Assembly (NCBI RefSeq): GCF_947488185.1
Contig: NZ_CANKYM010000001.1
Location: 496,001 to 560,000, forward strand
From: an uncultured Roseobacter sp.
GTDB lineage: Bacteria > Pseudomonadota > Alphaproteobacteria > Rhodobacterales > Rhodobacteraceae
Direction: 5' to 3'
DNA: 64,000 bases
Both the position numbers and the translations under genes were made by a program. The notes under the pieces are model-generated. The model was not told where the DNA came from and searched no databases. It saw nothing but the letters and a program-made list of their open reading frames with translations. This document shows positions 38,035 to 45,047 of the stretch, in pieces; the first letter of the stretch is position 1, and the number at the start of each line of letters is the position of its first letter.

Positions 38035-38907
38035 CTATCCCCTGATCCGGCGGCGCGAATAGCGCACATAGAAGTAGATCATCACGGCAGAGAGCAGCGC
38101 GATGACAATGGCCATTGCCATGGCTTCGGGCCGGGCGGCGAGATCGACATCGGTGTATTTGCGATAGGCCAGCACCGGCAGTGCAGCGGGGAAATTCGCG
38201 CCCAGAATGGCCGGGATTTCATAGGCACCGAAGGTGAAGGCAAAGACCATCACGCTTGCCGACAAAACACCCGGGAAAATCAGCGGCAGCAGCACATAGC
38301 GAAAAGTCTGCCATTTGCTGGCGCCCAGCGAGCGGGCAACGCTTTCGTAATCCTCACCGATGGATTGCATATTTGCCAGAACGATGACGCCAATGAAGGG
38401 GATTTCCTTCCAGACGTATTGCAGGATGATCCCAATGGCATAGGGGTCGAAAACAAGCGCTGGAAAGTCGCTGGGCCGGGCGATCATACCGAATTCATGC
38501 GCCAGACGCGCGAAGCTGCCGGATTGCGAAAAGAGGTAGAGCATCCCGATGGCACCCACCAGATGCGGCACCGTCAGGTTGAGCTGGAAGAGGAAGTTCA
38601 CGATGCCGCGGCCCACAAAACTGCGCCGAAGGAGCAGGGCGGCGCCGATGGCAAGGATCGAGGAGATCACAGTGGACGTGAAGGCGATGTGGAAGGTCAA
38701 CAGAAAGGAGAGGTAGAATTCCCGATCCGTGAAGACGGAGATATAAGCGCTCAGGTCCGGTTCGGTCAGGCCGATCACCGGCATGTAGTTGAAGCTGCGC
38801 ATCAACCCGATCATCAGTCCGCCAAAGAACAGCACGACGATGATGAACATCGCGGGCAGCAGCAGCAAAAAGATTTTCGTTCGGTCTGACAAATGCCCGA
38901 CTTCCAT
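38035..38907 (-). CDS. ABC transporter permease 1
   Basis: 290-residue permease with six hydrophobic segments and EAA loop ESVARSLGASKWQTFRYVLLPLIFPG, similar to PotB-like proteins. A strong hairpin separates it from the binding-protein gene. It would form a heterodimeric channel with permease 2. Confidence 0.91.
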   Translation of the reverse strand: MEVGHLSDRTKIFLLLLPAMFIIVVLFFGGLMIGLMRSFNYMPVIGLTEPDLSAYISVFTDREFYLSFLLTFHIAFTSTVISSILAIGAALLLRRSFVGRGIVNFLFQLNLTVPHLVGAIGMLYLFSQSGSFARLAHEFGMIARPSDFPALVFDPYAIGIILQYVWKEIPFIGVIVLANMQSIGEDYESVARSLGASKWQTFRYVLLPLIFPGVLSASVMVFAFTFGAYEIPAILGANFPAALPVLAYRKYTDVDLAARPEAMAMAIVIALLSAVMIYFYVRYSRRRIRG

Positions 38908-38931
38908 TTGGATTGTTGCGGTGGCGAGCGC

Positions 38932-38956
38932 CCCACGACGCAGGCTGCGTCGTGGG
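38932..38956 (-). other. Intercistronic hairpin after the YnjB-type binding protein gene
   Basis: CCCACGACGC (38932-38941) pairs with GCGTCGTGGG (38947-38956) around a 5-nt loop. No T-run follows on the minus strand. As with the hairpins after nrtA and oppA, it probably stabilises the binding-protein mRNA (inference). Confidence 0.72.
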
Positions 38957-38972
38957 AAGGGTCAGCGGGAGA

Positions 38973-40205
38973 CTACTGACCGACGTTTTCCAGCCATCCC
39001 TTTTCGATGGCGGAAATCCAGGAGGCCTGCAGTTCAGGCAGGGCTGCCTTGGCCAGTTCATCGGCGGGAACCACATTGGGGTGCGCCACGATGGTGCCGA
39101 AATCCGCCTGCACTGCATCGCTGGTGCGCGACACTTCGATGGCAGGGGCCGCCCCCCAGACGTCCGGGCGGGCCTTTTGATATTGCGCCTCGCCGGAGAG
39201 CAGCAGGTTTTGTAGCACAAGGGCCGCGGCCTTGTTGGGTGAATTGAAGGGGATGATCGTGTAGTTGGTGTTGCCGATGGTGCCGTCCGTGAGGCCATAG
39301 CCCTGCGTGGTAGGCGGGAAGACCCCGTTTTCAATGTTCAGACCCACGCCAGAGGGTTCGTAGTTGAACGTCAGATCCACCTCGGAGTTTGCGTAAAGCT
39401 GTTCCATAGCGGAGATCGACGCGGGATAGGTTCTCCCTTCGCGCCAAAGGTAGGGTTCCATGTCGTTCAGGATGCCCCATGTCTTGGCCGCGACCTCATC
39501 GAACCTGGCCTGATCGAAATCGCCAAGCAGGGAATCCACGCCCCCGGCCGCGTGATAAAACACATGGCGCACAAAGACAGAGCCGTTAAAATCCGGCGGC
39601 GCGGGATAGGTGAAACGACCGGGGTTTTCCTGCACCCAGTCGATCAACTCACCGATGGATCGCGGCGGGTTGTCAAGGCGGGCAGTGTCATAGGCAAAAG
39701 CGAACTGCGCCTTGGACCACGGCACTTCGCACCCCTCCACGGGAACGCCAAAGTCATTGGCAATCGCTGGATTGGTCCAATCCACAAAGGCGTTGTTGGG
39801 CAGGATGTCGGTGTAGCCGCAATAGGCAAGACCGCCCTGTTTCATCGTGCGGAAATTCTCACCGTTGATCCAGATCATGTCGACGGATCCGGCATCCATG
39901 ACACCGGATTCCTTTTCGCCCAGAACGATGTTCACCGCCTCGACCGTGTCGCTCAAGCCTACACGGTTCAGTGTAATCCCGTATTCATCCTTCAGGCGAC
40001 CGCCGATGTACTCCGAGACGTATTGATTGATGTTGTCAGACCCGCCCCAGAGGAACCAGTTCACCTCGCCTCCCTTGGCAAGCTCAACAACTTCGTCCCA
40101 GGTCATGCTGTTCAGCGCGTCGCCATCCGCCGTATCCGCGAGGCCAGCCACAGGCATAAGCAACAGGCTGGACGCCAGAAGTGCCGCTTTGATTTTCTGT
40201 TTCAT
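38973..40205 (-). CDS. ABC transporter substrate-binding protein (YnjB-like)
   Basis: Periplasmic receptor, 410 residues, signal peptide MKQKIKAALLASSLLLMPVAGLA. The mature sequence reads VNWFLWGGSDNINQYVSEYIGGRLKDEYG and SVDMIWINGENFRTMKQGGLAYCG, which I recognise as the YnjB family (uncharacterised YnjBCD transporters). The frame is open to 40352 but ATG 40205 has GGGAG upstream and starts the signal peptide. First gene of the operon, 166 bp downstream of the TTGTA-NN-TACAA palindrome. Substrate unproven; the downstream genes suggest a nucleoside-like or sugar-containing molecule. Confidence 0.85.
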   Translation of the reverse strand: MKQKIKAALLASSLLLMPVAGLADTADGDALNSMTWDEVVELAKGGEVNWFLWGGSDNINQYVSEYIGGRLKDEYGITLNRVGLSDTVEAVNIVLGEKESGVMDAGSVDMIWINGENFRTMKQGGLAYCGYTDILPNNAFVDWTNPAIANDFGVPVEGCEVPWSKAQFAFAYDTARLDNPPRSIGELIDWVQENPGRFTYPAPPDFNGSVFVRHVFYHAAGGVDSLLGDFDQARFDEVAAKTWGILNDMEPYLWREGRTYPASISAMEQLYANSEVDLTFNYEPSGVGLNIENGVFPPTTQGYGLTDGTIGNTNYTIIPFNSPNKAAALVLQNLLLSGEAQYQKARPDVWGAAPAIEVSRTSDAVQADFGTIVAHPNVVPADELAKAALPELQASWISAIEKGWLENVGQ

Positions 40206-40359
40206 TTTCTCTCCCTTAGCCTCGTCGGCTTTTCCTGATCGACCGTTGGCGGGGCATTCGCGCAAGTGTCTTTGAATGGCTTCTCTGATCCCGAAACCGG
40301 CGCCGCCCCACCTCCCTATCGCCAATAGATTCCTTCTGATGCGCGTCCCCAAATTTCAT

Positions 40360-40390
40360 CTATCAAGAATTTGTATGTACAACTTGATAG
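40360..40390. promoter_or_regulatory. TTGTA-NN-TACAA operator, site 2, inside a longer palindrome
   Basis: The core palindrome TTGTATGTACAA is at 40371-40382. It is flanked by perfectly inverted arms CTATCAAG (40360-40367) and CTTGATAG (40383-40390). The reverse complement of the core with its flanks closely matches site 1 at 23341 (CAA-N-TTGTA-NN-TACAAAT in both). It lies upstream of the ABC/nucleoside operon and is the natural second target for the GntR regulator at 28115. Confidence 0.75.
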
Positions 40391-40986
40391 TAATGACTCT
40401 GACCTGTCAAGGACGACTTTTAGAGACCCCCGAGCTCATTGCAGATCAGTCGGCTTTATCTCGTTGGCCACGAGAATTGCAGATGGGGCCCGACCCCTCG
40501 GCACCTTCTACAGTGGATTTGTCTGCTTTGGATGTCACGCTTGTGCGATCAGGTGTGTTTACTCACCCCTTACTGCGCTTTGATTTCTGGGAAGACACAG
40601 AACAGCGCCGTCGACGACATTGGGCGGCAAACATGCGTTGCCGTCTAAATGCTCTTTGGGCCTGCTGCGATCCAGAGCATCCCGCAATCTCCATCTCGCG
40701 CACCGGCGAGAACATGCCTAACTGAGTGTCCGACGGGCGCGGCAACGTATCCCTTTGCGGGTGGTCACTGAGGTTTGGTCACGCCGGTCGCTGGCCCGTA
40801 GGTCAATGCAAAGGACGTCGAACCCGCAGAATCCACGATACAGCCATGCGTCTAGCCCTCTCCCGCTTTCGGAAGGGTGTGGCAATTGGCTCGACACCCA
40901 TCCACCGGGGAATGTCGCGCATCGGCACCAATGCATACCCTGTCCTGGGCACGCAGCCTCACCCCATAAACCGGTGGATACCGCGA
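40391..40986. other. Long non-coding stretch between the ABC operon and coxG
   Basis: About 600 bases in which I find no gene. Short open frames on both strands (e.g. plus 40276-40725, minus 40718-40936) lack ribosome sites, domains and consistent codon use. It could be decayed coding DNA, but nothing specific is recognisable. No clear terminator for the cox operon is visible. Confidence 0.5.
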
Positions 40987-41436
40987 CTAAGCTTCCACCA
41001 CATCGACAATTTCGGCGAACTTGGTAAAGAACTTTGCTGCGAGTTTCTTGGCCGTGCCCTGGATCAGACGCGACCCCAATTGCGCCAGCTTGCCACTGAC
41101 ATCAGCCTTGGCGGTGTAGGTCAGCACCGTCACACCAGCCTCTTCCTTCAAGGTCACGTCAGCACCACCTTTTGCATGACCAGCCGCCCCCCCATTGCCT
41201 TGACCGGACAATAAAAACGCATCTGGCGCACCGGTGGTGTCCAGGACGACGTCCCCCTTGAACTTAGCCTTGACCGGTCCGACCTTGAGCACGACTTTCG
41301 CTTCCAATTCGGTATCCGAATGCTTGATCAGCTCGTCACACCCGGGGATGCATTGCTGCAGAATTTCCGGATCGTTCAGGGCTTCGTACACCCGATCCTT
41401 AGGCGCGTTAATGGTGATCTGATCGCTGAGTTCCAA
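40987..41436 (-). CDS. coxG: CO dehydrogenase accessory protein CoxG (SRPBCC family)
   Basis: 149-residue SRPBCC-fold protein (MELSDQITINAPKDRVYEALNDPEILQQCIPGCDEL), the CoxG signature start. CoxG is reported to anchor the Mo-CO dehydrogenase at the membrane and deliver quinone. A GGAGG site at 41445-41449 precedes the start, placed right after the stop of the small ORF. Last recognised gene of the cox operon. The C-terminus (KLAAKFFTKFAEIVDVVEA) lacks an extended hydrophobic tail. Confidence 0.9.
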   Translation of the reverse strand: MELSDQITINAPKDRVYEALNDPEILQQCIPGCDELIKHSDTELEAKVVLKVGPVKAKFKGDVVLDTTGAPDAFLLSGQGNGGAAGHAKGGADVTLKEEAGVTVLTYTAKADVSGKLAQLGSRLIQGTAKKLAAKFFTKFAEIVDVVEA

Positions 41437-41449
41437 ATGAGTGTCCTCC

Positions 41450-41551
41450 TTAACAGCATGGGAATTTGATGGTGGCCAGCAAGTCGGCCTGCTCTTTGGT
41501 TGGCGCGGTGCGCGCGCAGCGGCGCAGCAAACGGCTAAGCAGGCGCTTCAT
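41450..41551 (-). CDS. Small ORF of 33 residues between mocA-like gene and coxG
   Basis: Not a known family to me. The ATG at 41551 overlaps the stop of the mocA-like gene as ATGA, and the TAA is followed immediately by the GGAGG of coxG, so it fills the gap exactly. The peptide begins MKRLLSRLLRRCARTAP and ends TIKFPCC: a basic amphipathic N-terminal helix and three cysteines, two at the very C-terminus. It could be membrane-associated or metal/thiol-binding, or a leader that couples translation to coxG. Whether it is expressed is unproven. Confidence 0.55.
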   Translation of the reverse strand: MKRLLSRLLRRCARTAPTKEQADLLATIKFPCC

Positions 41552-42153
41552 TTACTCAGCTCCTGCTGGCGCTGGAAACCGGTAAGATCTTCCGCCGTAT
41601 CGATGTCGAGAAAGAAGGCCGGGTCCGCTGTCTCGACGCGGTGCACATGCTCGAGATGGGCCCGGGTGAAAGACCGGCACCCTGGATCGCGCGGGTTCGC
41701 CAAAAGAAGCGACTTAAGTGCTCTCGGGATCACCAGGGGATTGCCGCGCACCGCACCGTTCACCGGCACGGTGATCTTGCGCGGGGTCTGCGCGCGATGT
41801 TGAGAAAGCAACCAGATCAGATGTTTGGGAGACAGCAAGGGCTGGTCACCGAGCATCATCAGCGTGGCCTCTGCCTCCGCCGTGGCCTTTAGCCCGCAGA
41901 CAACTGATGATTTCTGACCGGTCTCAAAAGCGGGGTTATGAACGCAAAAGACCGGCAACCCGGCCAGCGCCGACTCGATATCCGCACGCTGATGACCTGT
42001 CACAACCGTGACTGGCCCGTCACAGACGTCAACCGCCGCCCTGACCACCCGGCGGATCATCGGCCTGCCATTCATCTCGATCAGCAGCTTGTTGCGCGCG
42101 CCCATGCGGCGTGAAAGCCCGGCGGCCAGAATGATCGCACCGCACTCAGCCAT
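41548..42153 (-). CDS. Molybdenum cofactor cytidylyltransferase-like protein (MocA/MobA family)
   Basis: 201-residue nucleotidyltransferase with IILAAGLSRRMGARNKLLIEMNGRPMI, VTGHQRADI and MLGDQPLL. MocA converts molybdopterin to the CTP-derived dinucleotide (MCD) used by xanthine oxidase-type enzymes, including CO dehydrogenase, so it fits this operon. ATG 42153 is chosen over 42159 for its better-spaced GAGG; it overlaps the coxF stop by 8 bp. Confidence 0.88.
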   Translation of the reverse strand: MAECGAIILAAGLSRRMGARNKLLIEMNGRPMIRRVVRAAVDVCDGPVTVVTGHQRADIESALAGLPVFCVHNPAFETGQKSSVVCGLKATAEAEATLMMLGDQPLLSPKHLIWLLSQHRAQTPRKITVPVNGAVRGNPLVIPRALKSLLLANPRDPGCRSFTRAHLEHVHRVETADPAFFLDIDTAEDLTGFQRQQELSK

Positions 42154-42946
42154 CCTCATCCTCGGTCCTCTGATGGCGGCGGCGCACTTCGGTCAGTTGC
42201 GCAAGGATGGAGAGGGCAATTTCGTCCGGCGTCACCGCGCCGATGGCCAAGCCTGCGGGCGCTTGAACGGCTGCAACTGCCTCTGCCGGCACGCCCGCCG
42301 CGATCAGCTTTTGCGACAAGGCGGCGAACTTCTTGCGGCTACCGACGAAGGCAGTGAAATCAGCCGTTGCGTTCAGAGCGGCCTGCAGGCAAGCCAGATC
42401 ATTCTTGCCTTGTGTCGCCACCACGATCATCCGGGTTTCGCCAGCGGAGACCGGAGCCGCTGCCCGATCCACGGCACCGGTCACGACCGACCACTGGAAC
42501 TGCGCAGCCAACCGTGTGAGCGATTGCGCGACCGGCGCTTCACCATAGATGATCAGCTGCGGCAAGGGCAGGATGAGCTCCACAAAGATGTCCATCGAGC
42601 CTTTGGACGGGCAACCGTTGCGCGCGAATTTGACACCTTCAACATCGTCGCCCGGCGCAATACCCTTTTCATCCAGCAGGTCTTGCGGGTGCAGCGAAAT
42701 GAGTTGCGGCGTCCCTTCCGACATCGCGCGTCGCGTGGCTTGGGCAATGGCACCGCGCACACAGCCGCCCCCGATCCAGCCTTGCAGGATCGTGCCCTCT
42801 GCCGTCACGAGCGCCTTGGCACCCGGCTTCGCAGCAGTGGCCCCCAGTGTGCGAATGACCGTGGCGATTGCAAAGGGCTCGCCCCGCCCGCGCATGTCTT
42901 CGGCCAGTTCGGCAATATCCGCATCTGTCAGCTCTGCCGGGGTCAT
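42146..42946 (-). CDS. coxF: XdhC/CoxF-family Mo-cofactor maturation protein
   Basis: 266 residues with an N-terminal XdhC/CoxI domain (FAIATVIRTLGATAAKPGAKALVTAEGTILQGWIGGGCVRGA) and a C-terminal Rossmann domain (QLIIYGEAPVAQSLTRLAAQF). Such proteins bind and sulfurate the Mo cofactor before insertion. Overlaps coxE by ATGA. The glycine loop of the Rossmann part is degenerate (YGEAPVAQ). Confidence 0.88.
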   Translation of the reverse strand: MTPAELTDADIAELAEDMRGRGEPFAIATVIRTLGATAAKPGAKALVTAEGTILQGWIGGGCVRGAIAQATRRAMSEGTPQLISLHPQDLLDEKGIAPGDDVEGVKFARNGCPSKGSMDIFVELILPLPQLIIYGEAPVAQSLTRLAAQFQWSVVTGAVDRAAAPVSAGETRMIVVATQGKNDLACLQAALNATADFTAFVGSRKKFAALSQKLIAAGVPAEAVAAVQAPAGLAIGAVTPDEIALSILAQLTEVRRRHQRTEDEDG

Positions 42947-44124
42947 AGGCGCACCAGATCACGATCAAGCGCCGCCAGATCTGCGAGCGTATTGGCCGGG
43001 CGGAACAAGTCCAGATGCGGCATCGCGGCGGCCATGCCCTGCGCAACCGGTTCATACCCGTCCCACCCTTTCAGGGGGTTCAGCCAGATGATCTTGCAGC
43101 CACGTGTCTTCAACCTGGACAAGGCCGCGCCGATCTGATCGGCGCTGTCCGTATCATACCCGTCGGACAGGATCAGCACGACCGTGCGCCCATCGACGAA
43201 CCGCCGCGCATAGCCGCGCGCAAATTGCATCAGCGACGCACCAATCCTGGACCCACCGCCAAACCCATCCGCCAGCAACGACAACCGCGCCAATGCCCGC
43301 ATGGCATCCCGGTCCCGCAAGGCGTCGGCGATGCGCACCAGCCGCGTGTGAAAGAGATAGGCATCGGTCGTCTCATCCGCCCGCATCATACCGGCGATGA
43401 ACGCCAGAAAAACCTGCGCATAGGTTGTCATCGACCCCGACACATCACAGAGCGTCACGATCTTCAGCGGGCGGTCCGGGCGATGCTTGCGCGGCAGCCG
43501 TATCGGCTCACCACCGGTCGACAGGCTTTGGCGGATCAACTTGCGGAAATGGATCTGGTCGCCTTTGCGGGCCTGCCTGCGGCGGCGCGACCGCCTGTCC
43601 CGCAGGGCGGCACCCAACCGCTCTGCGACCTGCTGCGCTTCGGCAATATCTTCCGGCTGCACCAGATCGCGCAGGTCCTTCTTCATGCGCGCCTCGTTCA
43701 AGGTGGCCAGAAGCCTGCCTTCGCCGTCCGCGTCCGCCGGATCATCGCCCGCATCAGGTGTCGTCGGAGCACCGGCAGTCCTCTCCGCCTCCTGACCTTG
43801 CGCGTTGCGCGATGAATGCACGTGGTCAGAGGCTGGCGCCGTCACCGGTGTCGTTTTCGGGGCAACCCGTCCGCCGTTCATCCAGAACGCATCGAACAGA
43901 TCATCAAACCGCGCGGTGTCTTCGGCGGAGCTGCAGCACACCGTCCGCAGGGCATGGCGCACCTCTGTAGGCGCGCAGGGGGCAACATGGGTCAGGGCTG
44001 TCAGGGCCAATTCCGCCTCGCCCACCCCCAGCCGCAGACCGTTATCCCGCAAATGCGCGACAAACCCACCCACGCGCGCGGCGGGTCCGGGATCGCGCGC
44101 GGCAAATCTTGTTACCCGGCTCAT
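42943..44124 (-). CDS. coxE: VWA-domain protein CoxE
   Basis: 393-residue protein with a C-terminal von Willebrand factor A domain containing the MIDAS motif LCDVSGSMTTY and a later LILSDGYDTDSAD. CoxE works with the MoxR-type ATPase CoxD to complete the [CuSMoO2] active site in CO dehydrogenase (established in Oligotropha). Coupled to coxD and coxF by ATGA overlaps. Confidence 0.92.
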   Translation of the reverse strand: MSRVTRFAARDPGPAARVGGFVAHLRDNGLRLGVGEAELALTALTHVAPCAPTEVRHALRTVCCSSAEDTARFDDLFDAFWMNGGRVAPKTTPVTAPASDHVHSSRNAQGQEAERTAGAPTTPDAGDDPADADGEGRLLATLNEARMKKDLRDLVQPEDIAEAQQVAERLGAALRDRRSRRRRQARKGDQIHFRKLIRQSLSTGGEPIRLPRKHRPDRPLKIVTLCDVSGSMTTYAQVFLAFIAGMMRADETTDAYLFHTRLVRIADALRDRDAMRALARLSLLADGFGGGSRIGASLMQFARGYARRFVDGRTVVLILSDGYDTDSADQIGAALSRLKTRGCKIIWLNPLKGWDGYEPVAQGMAAAMPHLDLFRPANTLADLAALDRDLVRL

Positions 44125-44996
44125 GCGGCTTTGCCCGCCAGGCGCTGCGCAACCTCGGTGGTGATGTTGTCGCGGTCGGTTTGCGTTTTCAAAAGGGTGG
44201 CCAGCGTGGCCTGCAGGACCACTGGGTCCCGCGTCAGATCAGCAATCCCAAGCCCCATCAAAGCCGATGCAAAGTCGAGCATCTCGGCGATACCCGGCTG
44301 TTTTTCAAGGTCTTCCTTGCGCAGAGACTGCACGAACCCAACAATCTGGCCCGCCAGTTTCGTCTCGATCCCGGCACAGCGGGCTTTCAGGATCGCCAGC
44401 TCCGTCTGACGATCAGGATAAGCCACATGGGCGTAAAGACAACGGCGGCGCAACGCATCGCTGAGGTCGCGCGTCCCATTGGCCGTCAGGATGACAATCG
44501 GACGAGAGGTGGCCACCAGCGTGCCCAACTCCGGCACGGTGATCTGAAACTCCGACAGGACCTCCAGCAGATAGGCCTCGAACTCCTCATCGGCCCGGTC
44601 GATCTCATCAATCAACAGGACGGGGGGATCCGACTGGCGAATGGCCTTGAGCAAAGGCCGCTCCAGCAGGAATTCTTCGGAGAAAATGCGTTCCTCGACG
44701 CTGCGCCCGGTCTCACCGTCTTCTGCAGCGGCGCGGATCGATAACAGCTGCCGCTGGTAGTTCCATTCATAAATCGCCTGTTGCGCGTCGAGCCCCTCAT
44801 AGCACTGCAGCCGGATCAACTGCGTGTCCTGCACGGCCGCCAGCACCCGGGCGATGTCCGTCTTTCCAACCCCTGCTGCTCCTTCCAAAAGCAGAGGCCG
44901 ACCAAGCGCCAGCGACAGGTGCACCGCCATCGCAAGATCGTCGCCCGCGACGTAGCCCTGTTCCGCCATCGCGGTTTGAAGCGTTGTCCAATCCAT
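44121..44996 (-). CDS. coxD: MoxR-family AAA+ ATPase CoxD
   Basis: 291-residue AAA+ protein with Walker A EGAAGVGKTDIARVL, Walker B VLLIDEIDRAD and sensor ILTANGTRDLSDALRRRC. In Oligotropha CoxD is needed for sulfur insertion at the Mo-Cu site. The product starts MDWTTLQTAMAEQGYVAGDDLAMAVHLSLALGRPLLLEG-like as in other CoxD. A GC-rich hairpin separates it from coxL. Confidence 0.93.
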   Translation of the reverse strand: MDWTTLQTAMAEQGYVAGDDLAMAVHLSLALGRPLLLEGAAGVGKTDIARVLAAVQDTQLIRLQCYEGLDAQQAIYEWNYQRQLLSIRAAAEDGETGRSVEERIFSEEFLLERPLLKAIRQSDPPVLLIDEIDRADEEFEAYLLEVLSEFQITVPELGTLVATSRPIVILTANGTRDLSDALRRRCLYAHVAYPDRQTELAILKARCAGIETKLAGQIVGFVQSLRKEDLEKQPGIAEMLDFASALMGLGIADLTRDPVVLQATLATLLKTQTDRDNITTEVAQRLAGKAA

Positions 44997-45016
44997 CTCA
45001 ACTTCCGATCCAATTA

Positions 45017-45036
45017 GGGGGGCGCACAGGCCCCCC
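45017..45036 (-). other. GC hairpin between coxL and coxD
   Basis: GGGGGG at 45017-45022 can pair with CCCCCC at 45031-45036 over an 8-nt loop. On the minus strand no T-run follows, so partial termination or mRNA stabilisation is likelier than full termination. It would favour structural coxMSL over accessory genes (inference). Confidence 0.55.
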
Positions 45037-45047
45037 CGCCAGCGGTT

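Noticed and set aside
40276..40725. 149-codon ORF overlapping the second operator
   Set aside because: It contains the operator palindrome within the putative coding region, lacks a ribosome site and has no recognisable motif.
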